This document shows positions 34,043 through 44,204 of a stretch of DNA of 64,000 nt, in pieces. The DNA is from Galeruca laticollis (Eukaryota; Arthropoda; Insecta; Coleoptera; Chrysomelidae): positions 22,715,926 through 22,779,925 of the forward strand of contig OY998177.1 in assembly GCA_963921935.1 (NCBI GenBank), written 5' to 3'. A model generated the notes under the pieces. The model had not been told where the DNA came from. It did not search any database and saw nothing but the letters and a program-made list of their open reading frames with translations. Each line of letters begins with the position of its first letter. The first letter of the stretch is position 1. The translations under genes and the position numbers were made by a program.

Positions 34043-35278
34043 TTGCAAGAAGTGTCAAGATTTTCACCGAAACTCAAAGCGTATTGGGATAAGTGGGACT
34101 CCCTTGTCCTGGAAGAAGGGCTGTTGAGAAGAGTCCTTGAAAATGATGATGGTTCCGAGATAAGGAGACAGCTGGTTATCCCTAGAACGAGGGTAGCTGA
34201 GGTACTGAAGAAGTTACACGAGAGTCCATCGGAAGGTCATCTGGGAGTGAAGAAAACCCTCCAGCGAATCCGTGAGAGGTTCTATTGGATGAACAGCTCC
34301 GATAATGTGATGAACTGGTGTAAAAAATGTACGACTTGTGCTGCGAGTAATGGACAACATCGCAAGTGAAAGGCACTCTTGAAACTGTACAATGCTGGAA
34401 ACCCTTTCGAAAGGATTGCTTTGGATATCGCTGGACTATGTCCGACTACCGAAAATGGTGGCACATACATACTGGTTGTAATGGATTCTTTCACAAAGTG
34501 GATGAAAATTTACGCTATCCCGAACCAAGAGGCCACCACTGTTGCGAATGTATTGGTGAAATAATTAATCAGCCGATATGGAGTGCCCTTGGAAGTCCAC
34601 AGTGACTAGAGAAGAATTTTCGAAAGCCATCTATTCCAGTAGATTTGCGAGAAGCTGGAAATGAAGAAGACCAGGACAACAGCATTACATCCACAGTCAG
34701 ATGGAATGGGAGAGAGAATGAACAGGATTACTGGAAAATACCTGTCCAAAGTAGTTTCCAGCCATCAGAGAGACTGGGACCAGTATCTTTCCCTATTCGC
34801 ATTGGCTTATCGATTTGCGGTCAATGAGTCCACGGGTGAAACACCTGCCAAAATCCTGTTTGCACTTGAAATGAGGCTTCCTTGTGACCTGGAATTTGGC
34901 TATCGGCCTAGAGAAGATCTAGCAGGAGAAGACTACGTGATCCAATTGAGAAGAAGGCTGTACGATATTCATGAATTAGTTCTAACAAGTCTTCAAGTTG
35001 CCAGCATCAGAATGAGAAGTCGGTACGACACGCAGGCCACAGAAACCGGTTTTAAAGAAGAGGACAAGAAAAGGATCAATGATGTTATATATCGAATAAG
35101 CAAGATCCCCAACGGAAAACCAAAAGTAGTTCACCAAAACCGACTAGCGCCATTCGAAGGAGACCATGACCTAGATGAAGGAGTAAACCATATTCGAGAT
35201 GTGTCGGACCCTACCTTCGATGAATTTATTGGCGCGTATGGAGGTACCGGGAAAGCTAGATATGGAGTCATTTCATAA
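34043..35278 (+). pseudogene. Gypsy integrase (no protease or RT)
   Basis: The integrase zinc finger (HESPSEGHLG...WCKKCTTC, 34,215-34,345) is followed by the core with catalytic acids in ALDIAGLCP (about 34,425), HSD (about 34,600) and HPQSDGMGERMN (about 34,690). A C-terminal GPY/F-like segment ends near KVVHQNRLAPF (about 35,130). Stops interrupt it at 34,016, 34,367, 34,562 and about 34,604 (TAG for CAG after HSD). Gag runs almost directly into integrase, so protease, reverse transcriptase and RNase H are deleted. All these segments share one frame. Confidence 0.85.
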
Positions 35279-35762
35279 CAACGACAAGATTTATTCACTG
35301 TCCCGAAAGATTATTCACTAGCATACAACATCCCCGCCCGTATCAATAACGCACGAGGGTTGACAAACGTCTTTCGAAAGAAGTTCGGGCAATTAGAAAA
35401 ACTTGAAGACCAGATTCCAGCCCCTGGCAAGACACTTAAACTGAAACATAATTCGCGGTAATTCTACACACCGCGATGTGTGGGAAGCACTTCGAAACCT
35501 CCGAGACCATGTGTTAGAATCCAACGTGAAGAAACTGGCTATGCCTAAGATAGGAAGTAACCAGTTGGATTGGCGAGTTATCAGGAACATGGTAGAGATT
35601 ATCTTTCGTACTACCGGTGACCAGAAATTAATTTGCAGCTACAACCCCCGTTATCAGTATCCGATGAAGACGGTGCCCTGCTATTTCCATAAGATCGGAA
35701 AGTGTAGAAATGGGGGCAGTTGCCGATTCAAACATCCAGTCTTGGCTACAACAAAATTTTAG
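35279..35762 (+). pseudogene. Macro domain (OARD1/TARG1-like) plus CCCH zinc finger, downstream of integrase
   Basis: In the same frame as integrase and directly after its TAA comes DLFTVPKDYSLAYNIPA, then NVFRKKFGQ. This is the start of a TARG1-type macro domain, whose usual text is SLAHCVSADL..G.GIA..FK.KFG. A stop at 35,459 and a frameshift (about 35,462) remove the central strand. The domain resumes with VKKLAMPKIG and LDWRVIRNMVEIIF, matching the conserved last strand and helix, though the GCGLD loop with the catalytic Asp is altered (GSNQLD). A CCCH finger (CYFHKIGKC, NGGSC, FKH; CX7CX5CX3H) ends the frame at 35,762. Members bind or hydrolyse ADP-ribose; this copy is broken. Confidence 0.7.
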
Positions 35763-36073
35763 GAGGAACTGCCATCTAAGGAGGGGTTAATTTTACGAAA
35801 CAGCACACTGGTATAGTCCCTCTCTGTCTAAGCCATGTATGAAAGTTATACTTATGGCGAACGCGCACGGATTTCTTAGAATTGTTTTCGATTGTGACTA
35901 TCTTATCTAGACATTGTTTTTTCTGACCAGTCTTATCTAGAAAATGCCAGAGCCAATTGTTTTCGTGTAAGCCGTAATCTAGAATTATCTAGTAAAAAAG
36001 GCACTCATATATAAAGGACCGACCATGGAGAGTTGAAGATAGTTGATAGAGTGATCGCGACAAATAAACAAGG

Positions 36074-36079
36074 AAACAC
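36074..36079. other. 6-bp target-site duplication AAACAC, left
   Basis: AAACAC directly before the palindrome, repeated directly after it at 49,892-49,897. Removing the palindrome and one copy rejoins the Gypsy LTR. Confidence 0.9.
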
Positions 36080-36099
36080 AGTAGATAGTGGGACACTAG

Positions 36100-36430
36100 A
36101 CGCACGTTTTAGGAGGGGGTAGTGACGTCACCGGAAGCTCGATTGGCGGTAACCTAACATAGCAAACCCCACGTACCGGAAGGCGGCCATCTTGGATTTC
36201 TGCGCACGCGCCGTCGTATGGCCCCCACCAGCCGTGACGTCATCAACGGAAGCTCAAAAGGCGGTAACCTAACATAGCACCCCCCTCCTAAAACATGTGT
36301 AGCGCAAGTAAACCCCACGAAAACTTGTGTAGGGTGACGTCACCGGAAGCTAGCAACGCGGGTACGGGGGCGGCCCAAGGCCATCCATCGTACGGGTCAT
36401 CTGCGCACGCGTCGGGTCGTCGTATGGGCC
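36100..36430. promoter_or_regulatory. GC-rich, promoter-like terminus of the palindrome (left)
   Basis: Three TGACGTCA (CRE-type) sites at about 36,123, 36,235 and 36,334 are each followed shortly by (C)CGGAAGCT (Ets-type core). A GGCGGTAACCTAACATAGCA phrase occurs twice, and GCGGCCATCTTGG (YY1-like) occurs at about 36,184. This contrasts sharply with the AT-rich surroundings. It is mirrored at 49,540-49,870. Function is inferred from motifs only. Confidence 0.45.
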
Positions 36431-36459
36431 GTTCGTCATATGGGTCAACCGTCGTATGC

Positions 36460-36680
36460 CCCATCTGTTCTATGTTACGTACGTGCGTTCTGTTCCATGT
36501 TACGTACGTGCGTTCTGTTCTATGTTACGTACGTGCGTTCTGTTGTATGTGTCATCTGTCAAGTGTTTCGTATGCCCCATCTGTTCTATGTTACGTACGT
36601 GCGTTCTGTTCTATGTTACGTACGTGCGTTCTGTTGTATGTGTCATCTGTCAAATGTATCGTATGCCCCATCTGTTCTGT
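36460..36680. repeat. Minisatellite, left arm
   Basis: Five near-identical units of TATGTTACGTACGTGCGTTC interleaved with GTATGCCCCATCTGTTC. They contain the self-complementary TACGTA. Overlapping open frames in all registers reflect the repeat, not genes. Mirrored at 49,290-49,515. Confidence 0.9.
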
Positions 36681-36831
36681 GATGAACTTCATCTTTATGA
36701 TTTTTCTATGTTGCCATGTATATAGTGTGACGTAAGCAGTGTTTTCGTATATCATCATATCCTACACATATTTTGTATATAGTGTGTGACGTAGCAGTGT
36801 TTTCATACAATTTATTAAATATTTCGCTACC

Positions 36832-36912
36832 GACGATAGGATTCGAACCATCGATCACACATTCTCATGCGTTATTAGTCTTTTAGCATGCTAGCAAGAC
36901 CACCAAGTTATT
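36832..36912 (-). other. tRNA-like segment with perfect box B (left)
   Basis: The minus strand contains GGTTCGAATCC at 36,849-36,839, an exact RNA polymerase III box B (T-arm), followed by TATCGTCGG resembling a tRNA 3' acceptor strand. Upstream sequence resembles a D-arm and anticodon arm only loosely, the T-stem has a bulge, and box A is not convincing. It may be a tRNA relic. Confidence 0.35.
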
Positions 36913-37065
36913 ATCATATCAGAGTATATTGTGAAAGCGAATTTAGAATTTATCGAAATATTACATTTATTTTTAATTCAGATTGTATCACAACAACAAC
37001 AAATATTCAACTGTTAGACGTTATCTGCATCGTTTTTAGATTATTATCGTATACGGGATGTACAA

Positions 37066-38230
37066 AGACGCCATAAGGACACAAGCATCTCTGATTAGTC
37101 AGTTTGGAGTCAAATAAACACCATTATGATGAAGTCAATGACCAGAGGGTTTACAAGAATCATACCTGAAGACAGTGACCAGAGGGTGTCGTTGATCAAT
37201 GGGAAAGAAGAAGAGATAAGCGATAAGTTTTACAATAATATACCGATATACGATGTGTTGTCATAAATATGTTACTACGATGATCAGTATACAAGATGTC
37301 TACGATACCAAAAGGGCACAAACATCTCTGATTAGTCAGTTTGGAGTCAAATAAACACCATTGTAATGAAGTCAATGACCAGAGGGTTTACAAGAATCAT
37401 ACCTGAAGACAATGACCAGAGGGTGCCGTTGATCAATGGGAAAGAAGAAGAGATAAGCGATAAGTTTTTCAATAATATACCGATATACGAGGTGTTGTCA
37501 TAAATATGTTACTACGATGATCAGTATACAAGATGTCTACGATACCAAAAGGGCACAAGCACCTCTGATTAGTCAGTTTGGGGTCAAATAAACACCATTA
37601 TGATGAAGTCAATGACCACAGAGGGTTTACAAGAATCATACCTGAAGACAATGCCCAGAGGGTGTCGTTGATTGATGCGAAAGAAGAAGAGATAAGCGAT
37701 AAGTTTTACAATAATATACCGATATACAGGGTGTTGTCATAAATATGTTACTATGATGATCGGTATACAAGACGTCAACAATGCCATAAGGGCACAAGCA
37801 TCTCTGATTGGTCAGATTGGAGACAAATAAACATCATTGTGATGAAGACAATGACCACAGAGGGTTTACAAGAATCATACCTGAAGACAATGCCCAGAGG
37901 GTGTCGTTAATTGATGGGAAAGAAGAAGAGATAAGCGATAAGTTTTACAATAATATACCGATATACAGGGTGTTGTCATAAATATGTTACTATGATGATC
38001 GGTATACAAGACGTCACCAATGCCATAAGGGCACAAGCATCTCTGATTGGTCAGATTGGAGTCAAATAAACATCATTGTGATGAAGACAATGACCACAGA
38101 GGGTTTACAAGAATCATACCTGAAGACAATGACCAGAGGGTGTCGTTGATTGATGGGAAAGAAGAAGAGATGAAGAGATAAGCGATAAGTTTTGCAAATA
38201 TACAAGGAGTATCAAAAGAGTCATCTGAAG
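37066..38230. repeat. Tandem array of about 238-bp units, left arm
   Basis: Five units start near 37,086, 37,324, 37,560, 37,799 and 38,039 (each ATCTCTGATT.GTCAG or a close variant). Each contains ATGACCAGAGGGT, a GAAGAAGAGATAAGCGATAA block and TGTTGTCATAAATATGTTAC. Degenerate units continue to about 38,600. No coding frame is shared by the units. Confidence 0.9.
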
Positions 38231-38814
38231 AAGTGATCGACAATGACCAGAGGGTGCCGTTGACCATCGGCGGATGTGTCTTATGTGTCGTCGGGTAAAC
38301 GATCCTATGATTGTTAGATTATTATCATATACACGATGTACAAAGACGCCATTAGGGCACTATAACACATATCTCTGCTAATATTGGTTAGATTGAAGTC
38401 GAACAAACACCATTGTGATAAGTGGATGTACAAAGACACCATAAGGGCACTACCATCTCTGATTGGTCGTATTGAAATCGAATAACTTGTGATGAAGAGG
38501 TAAACCACTACGACGACGTTCGATATACAGGGTGTTGTCATAAATATGTTACTACGATGATCGGTATACAAGACGTTAACGATGCCATAAGGCCGATCCG
38601 TTATTGGTTGACATAGAACAAACAGCGTTGATATACAGGATGTTAACGATGTCAAAAGGACACTCTGCTATTATTCGCCGGATTAAAGTCGATCTATAGC
38701 CAATACTCTCAACCTACATTGTCCACTAAGTGTCGATAATACAGTTACCTACTCGGCTCTGCCATCAATACTCTCAACCTACATAGTACATTACATATCG
38801 TTAATGCAGTTAAC

Positions 38815-39415
38815 CGTGTGTCATATATCTTCTGTGTGACGTACATCAAGTCTGCGTCGTCTGTCATGTGTGTTTTCTGTCGTATGGGTCGTCATATATG
38901 TCGTATGTCAAATGTATCTTATGTCGTATGGTCTGCGTCGTCTGCCATGTGTTTCTTGTTTTCTGTTGTATGGTCTACGTCGTCTGTCATATGTCTCTTG
39001 TTTTCTATCGTATGCGTCGTCTGTCAAATGTGTCTTATGTCATATGGTCTGCATCGTATGGTCTACGTCGTCTGTCAAATGTATCATCTGTCGTATTTGC
39101 CATCCGTCAAATGTGTCTCTGGTATGTCTCTGACGTGTCTCTGGTATGTCTGTAGTATGTCTCTGGTATGCCTCAGCTATGTCTCTGGTATGTATCTTGT
39201 TTTCTATCGTATGCGTCGTCAGTCAAATGTGCCTTATGTCGTATGATCTGCGCCGTCTGTCGTGTGTTTTTTGCTTTCTGTCGTCTGTCAAATGTGCCTT
39301 ATGTCATCATGGTCTGTGAAGGGTGTCTTATATTCAGCGTCATGTCTGTCATTTTGTTGTCAGTCTACGCCATCTGTCGTCGTCAACCTACATTGTCAAA
39401 TATGTGCCATCAGTT
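38815..39415. repeat. TCTGTC/GTATG-rich minisatellite, left arm
   Basis: Irregular repeats of GTCGTCTGTCAAATGTGTCT, TTATGTCGTATGGTCTGC and TCTGGTATG. Long overlapping frames rich in Cys/Val/Ser/Tyr on one strand are a by-product. Mirrored at 46,548-47,150. Confidence 0.85.
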
Positions 39416-39584
39416 AACGCCTTCGTCAATAAGAAAACAACAACAACAACAATCTTATAATAATAATCTTTATTAAGAATACAATATTACACATTGTTAT
39501 AAATAAACGTTTTAATGCTGTCTGAATAAAAATATTTTCAAAAGTTTCTTCGTTTTCCATCTGTTTCTCTTCGTTTCATTATAC

Positions 39585-41760
39585 CTATAAGACGAAAACA
39601 TTTTGTATTTCTCCCCATCTAAAACAAATGTCATGAAAAAACACACTTTTACTTACTTTTAAACCATCCCGGTAGCAAATCATTACATATTTTTCCATGT
39701 CATAGTCACACGTTTTTCTTAAAATGCACTTCTTCCTAAAGAATTTTTCGGTTTCTTGAATCACATATACCCTATCTCTATTCAAAAAATAAACATTATG
39801 ATGCCTAAAACTAAGAAGTTATCTGTCATTTTGTTGAAAATAAATGGAAAAACTTACTCTGTAATATCACCAAATTAACATCCTTCTAATCTCTATCACA
39901 GTATTTAATACATTTTTCAACAAACATCAAAGCTTATAAATGAACTTAGTAACCAGGAATATTGCAAAAATTGTTTTGTATCTCTTTTACCTAGAACAAA
40001 TGTCATTTTGAGAACATTTACGCATTTTTAATAAAATGTTATAAAACCAACAGAATAAAAACATTATCAATAGATTCTTCTTTTTCTCTGATTTAACAAA
40101 AAAATACAAGCATGTCAAAAAAGCCTTTACACAAGTCTTCGCTAAGAGGACAACGATAATGAGTTAAATCATAGTTATAATTTATTCTATAATCTTTAAC
40201 TTAAATAGCAAAATTTGAAAAAATTTGCCGATTTATGCTTACAAAGTACCTTTCTCATGTTATTTTAATCAACAACTGTTAAATGGAATGAAAATATTCT
40301 AAAAAGTTTACAACATACCTACATCTGATCGAAAATTAAAAAGTTAAAAATAAATTATCGAAAAAATAGTACTCTTTAAGTGTACAGCAAACCTACATTT
40401 GATCAAAAAAGCGACAAAGTTGAAATTAAATCATCAAAAAACATAACTTATTACAAGTATTTTTTCTGCTTTATGTTACCTAGTCTTAAAACCTCAACCT
40501 CTAAAACGCTAAAGTTGAATAACTCTTTAAAAAATGTAAAATAATACAAGCATGTCAGAAAAGCCTTTACACCCTGCTCCGCGAAAAGAAAAAAAGAATT
40601 TTTCGGTTTCTTAAATCACATATACCCTATCTCTATTCAAAAATAAACATTATGATGCCTAAAACTAAGAAGTTATCTGTCATTTTGTTAAAAATAAATG
40701 GAAAAACTTACTCTGTAATATCAACAAATTAACACCCTTCTTATCTCTATCGCAGTATTTAATATATTTTTCAACAAACATCAAAGCTTATAAATGAACT
40801 TAGTAACCAAGAATATTGCAAAAATTGTTTTGTATTTCTTCCCATCTAAAACAAATGTCATGAAAAACACACTTTTACTTACTTTTAAACCATCCCGGTA
40901 GCAAATCATTACATATTTTTCCATATGTCATTCTTGTTTGTTCACGATAGTCAGACGTTTTTCTTAAAATACACTTCTTCTTAAAGAATTTTTCGGTTTC
41001 TTGAATCACATATACCCTATCTCTATTCAAAAAATAAACATTATGATGCCTAAAACTAAGAAGTTATCTGTCATTTTGTTAAAAATAAATGGAAAAACTT
41101 ACTCTGTAATATCATCAAATTAACGTCCTTCTAATCTCCATCACAGTATTTAATACATTTTTCAACAAACATCAAAGCTTATAAATGAACATAGTAACCA
41201 GGAATATTGCAAAAATTGTTTTGTATCTCTTTTACCTAGAACAAATGTCATTTTGAGAACTTTTACACATTTTTAAATAAGTGCTATAAAACCAACAGAA
41301 TAAAAACATTATCAATAGATTCTTCTTTTTCTCTGTTTTACCAAAAAAAAAAATACAAGCATGCCAAAAAAGCCTTTACACAAGTCTCCGCTAAGAGAAC
41401 AACGATAATGAGTTACATCATAGTTATAATTTATTCTATAATCTTCAACTTAAAAAGCAAAAGTTGAAAAAAATTTGACGATTTATGCTTACAAAGTACC
41501 CTTCTCATGTTATTCTAATCAACAAATGTTAAATGGAATGAAAATACTCTAAAAAGTTTACAACATACCTACATTTGATCGAAAAACAACAAAGTTGAAA
41601 ATAAATTATCAAAAAATAGTACTCTTTAGGTGTACAGCAAACCTACGTTTAATCAAGAAACAGCAAAGTTAAAATTAAATCATCAAAAAACATAACTTAT
41701 TACAAGTATTTTTCTGCTTTAGGTTTACTAGTCTAAGACACCAACCTCTAAAACGTTTGC
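39585..41760 (-). repeat. 1.24-kb repeats with exon-like cassettes, left arm
   Basis: Two long units (starting near 39,596 and 40,838) and a partial copy (about 40,582-40,815) share a minus-strand cassette. It comprises an acceptor-like TTTGAATAG, a coding-like stretch VYVIQETEKFF..KCILRKT, and a donor-like GTAAGT. The fullest version (about 41,025-40,890) continues with TYGKICNDLLPGWFK. A second cassette, MFVEKYIKYCDRDKK, lies upstream of the partial copy (about 40,781-40,713). Other copies carry stops or deletions. I do not recognise the protein. Confidence 0.5.
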
Positions 41761-42475
41761 GAGGAACATATTTTCATTAAAAATAATCAGTTACTTCATA
41801 CTTCCAGTAAAAGTGAAAATAACACAATAATAATTTGAAAATTCAACATACCTTCTAGGTCTCCAATGTATATCGCATGTTAAAAACTTTGAGACGTGCA
41901 ACATATTTTCAAATAACAGGCTTATCAGGAAAGACTCTAAAAACTGTAACACGGACGGGAGAGTACATCTTTGAAATAGCTGCCTTATTAGAAAAATATA
42001 CTTAGATTTTAAAAATATAGCTGCCTAGAATGAAGCCCTCTTAGCTGCCTAAAATAGACCAAAAACAAAGATGAACTCACTTTTACATAAACAATGTAAT
42101 AATTCACAGAGCACGAGATCCTAAGCGAGGTTGTTATTAACTATTAGGAATAATAATTTATTATATGAACACTATTTTTCGAAATTCATATAATGATAAT
42201 CCAAAACCACATTGATAAAATAATACGTTGACTATCGTCACGGAGGTCTTCTCATACAATTTCATTATGTAGAAATTTTATATTTATCAAAATTGTAAAC
42301 ATGTTTTCGAATAAAATATATGGTTTATTATTATACGCAGAATTGGGTGTTCACTATATATACGGTGGAGTAAAAAGTTGTAAATTATTGTCTTTCTGCA
42401 TTTAATTTTACCTTCTTACCTATTAATTATATAGAGATCGTAGAAGATACGTGTAATATGGTGACAAATGTTTGA

Positions 42476-42903
42476 ATTTCTCAAAAATGTTATGTAAGTG
42501 TTTACAACAATAGAGTAGCACTCATTGCAGATGGGTATACTACAATATTTTATAATAATGGTATGGAGATAATATGTTCGCCTACAGAAGAAATGTTCGC
42601 AACATTTACTACAACTGGTATTACGTCTTACCAAGGCACCACATTCGATAAGATAGAAAATTTAAAGTTTTCTACGGAGGTATGGCAGGATATTCCTTTT
42701 ACCAAAAAAAAAATATGACCCAAATTAAAAACATGTCTATGCAGAAGATAAAATATCGTATTAAATCAAGGTATTGTCAGCGCTTAGAAGAAATTATCGG
42801 AGGAACAGAAATAGTAATTACAGCTATAAAGGAAGTTAAACACAGGGAGAGACTTCGTTACATATTAAAGTTTGAGAATTGCAGAAATGGACCTAAGTTA
42901 TAG
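42476..42903 (+). CDS. Unidentified reading frame near the palindrome centre, split at an A10 run (left arm)
   Basis: One frame is open from 42,476 to a TGA at 42,716 (80 codons, no ATG at its start, with VALIADGYTTIFYNNG near its N-terminus). An overlapping frame runs to a TAA at 42,903 and ends KHRERLRYILKFENCRNG. A run of ten A (42,704-42,713) lies in the overlap, and a -1 shift there joins them into about 143 residues of ordinary composition. This could be a homopolymer indel, a ribosomal slip or coincidence. The lack of a start suggests an exon or a truncated gene. No domain is recognised. Mirrored at 43,061-43,488. Confidence 0.4.
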
Positions 42904-42955
42904 AATTAAGATAAAAATAGATAAAACTAAACATACGCATAATTTTGTGTGTAAT

Positions 42956-43008
42956 TTTTGAATCGCTCAACATGCTATTATTGTAAACAAAAAACGATTA
43001 TCGTTTGT
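42956..43008. other. 53-nt central spacer of the palindrome
   Basis: The only non-palindromic stretch between arms that join at ACACACAAAATTATG-type sequence. It contains AAACGATTATCGTTTG, itself self-complementary, so the true turn point may be at this short hairpin. Confidence 0.85.
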
Positions 43009-43060
43009 ATTACACACAAAATTATGCGTATGTTTAGTTTTATCTATTTTTATCTTAATT

Positions 43061-43488
43061 CTATAACTTAGGTCCATTTCTGCAATTCTCAAACTTTAAT
43101 ATGTAACGAAGTCTCTCCCTGTGTTTAACTTCCTTTATAGCTGTAATTACTATTTCTGTTCCTCCGATAATTTCTTCTAAGCGCTGACAATACCTTAATT
43201 TAATACGATATTTTATCTTCTGCATAGACATGTTTTTAATTTGGGTCATATTTTTTTTTTGGTAAAAGGAATATCCTGCCATACCTCCGTAGAAAACTTT
43301 AAATTTTCTATCTTATCGAATGTGGTGCCTTGGTAAGACGTAATACCAGTTGTAGTAAATGTTGCGAACATTTCTTCTGTAGGCGAACATATTATCTCCA
43401 TACCATTATTATAAAATATTGTAGTATAACCATCTGCAATGAGTGCTACTCTATTGTTGTAAACACTTACATAACATTTTTGAGAAAT
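43061..43488 (-). CDS. Unidentified reading frame near the palindrome centre (right arm copy)
   Basis: Reverse-complement copy of 42,476-42,903 with only a few substitutions, including the same ten-base homopolymer (43,251-43,260). The two copies diverge away from each other's 3' ends toward the arms, with their C-termini facing the spacer. Confidence 0.4.
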
Positions 43489-44204
43489 TCAAACATTTGT
43501 CACCATATTACACGTACCTTCTACGATCTCTATATAATTAATAGGTAAGAAGGTAAAATTAAATGCAGAAAGACAATAATTTACAACTTTTTACTCCACC
43601 GTATATATAGTGAACACCCAATTCTGCGTATAATAATAAACCATATATTTTATTCGAAAACATGTTTACAATTTTGATAAATATAAAATTTCTACATAAT
43701 GAAATTGTATGAGAAGACCTCCGTGACGATAGTCAACGTATTATTTTATCAATGTGGTTTTGGATTATCATTATATGAATTTCGAAAAATAGTGTTCATA
43801 TAATAAATTATTATTCCTAATAGTTAATAACAACCTCGCTTAGGATCTCGTGCTCTGTGAATTATTACATTGTTTATGTAAAAGTGAGTTCATCTTTGTT
43901 TTTGGTCTATTTTAGGCAGCTAAGAGGGCTTTATTCTAGGCAGCTATATTTTTAAAATCTAAGTATATTTTTCTAATAAGGCAGCTATTTCAAAGATGTA
44001 CTCTCCCGTCCGTGTTTCAGTTTTTAGAGTCTTTCCTGATAAGCCTGTTATTTGAAAATATGTTGCACGTCTCAAAGTTTTTAACATGCGATATACATTG
44101 GAGACCTAGAAGGTATGTTGAATTTTCAAATTATTATTGTGTTATTTTCACTTTTACTGGAAGTATGAAGTAACTGATTATTTTTAATGAAAATATGTTC
44201 CTCG

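Larger units (their letters stand above)
36080..42955 (+). repeat. Left arm of the giant palindrome
   Basis: From the end inwards: GC-rich promoter-like terminus (36,100-36,430), a 25-bp minisatellite, a tRNA-like segment, five units of about 238 bp, a TCTGTC/GTATG-rich minisatellite, 1.24-kb repeats with exon-like cassettes, a unique region, and an unidentified reading frame by the spacer. Confidence 0.95.

Noticed and set aside
36460..36680. CRISPR-like array
   Set aside because: Units are contiguous minisatellite repeats with no unique spacers, in a eukaryotic genome.
36295..36735. Cys/Val-rich frames in the palindrome arms (also 38818-39246 and mirrors)
   Set aside because: By-products of minisatellites: several frames are open at once and the residues follow the repeat.
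39585..41760. Exon-like cassettes as a viral helicase-primase C-terminus
   Set aside because: The resemblance of FVEKYIKYC to such domains is too weak to claim without a profile search.
42416..42634. Cys-rich minus-strand frame near the palindrome centre
   Set aside because: It is antisense to the plus-strand frame that continues into the next open frame. The plus reading is preferred, though neither is proven.
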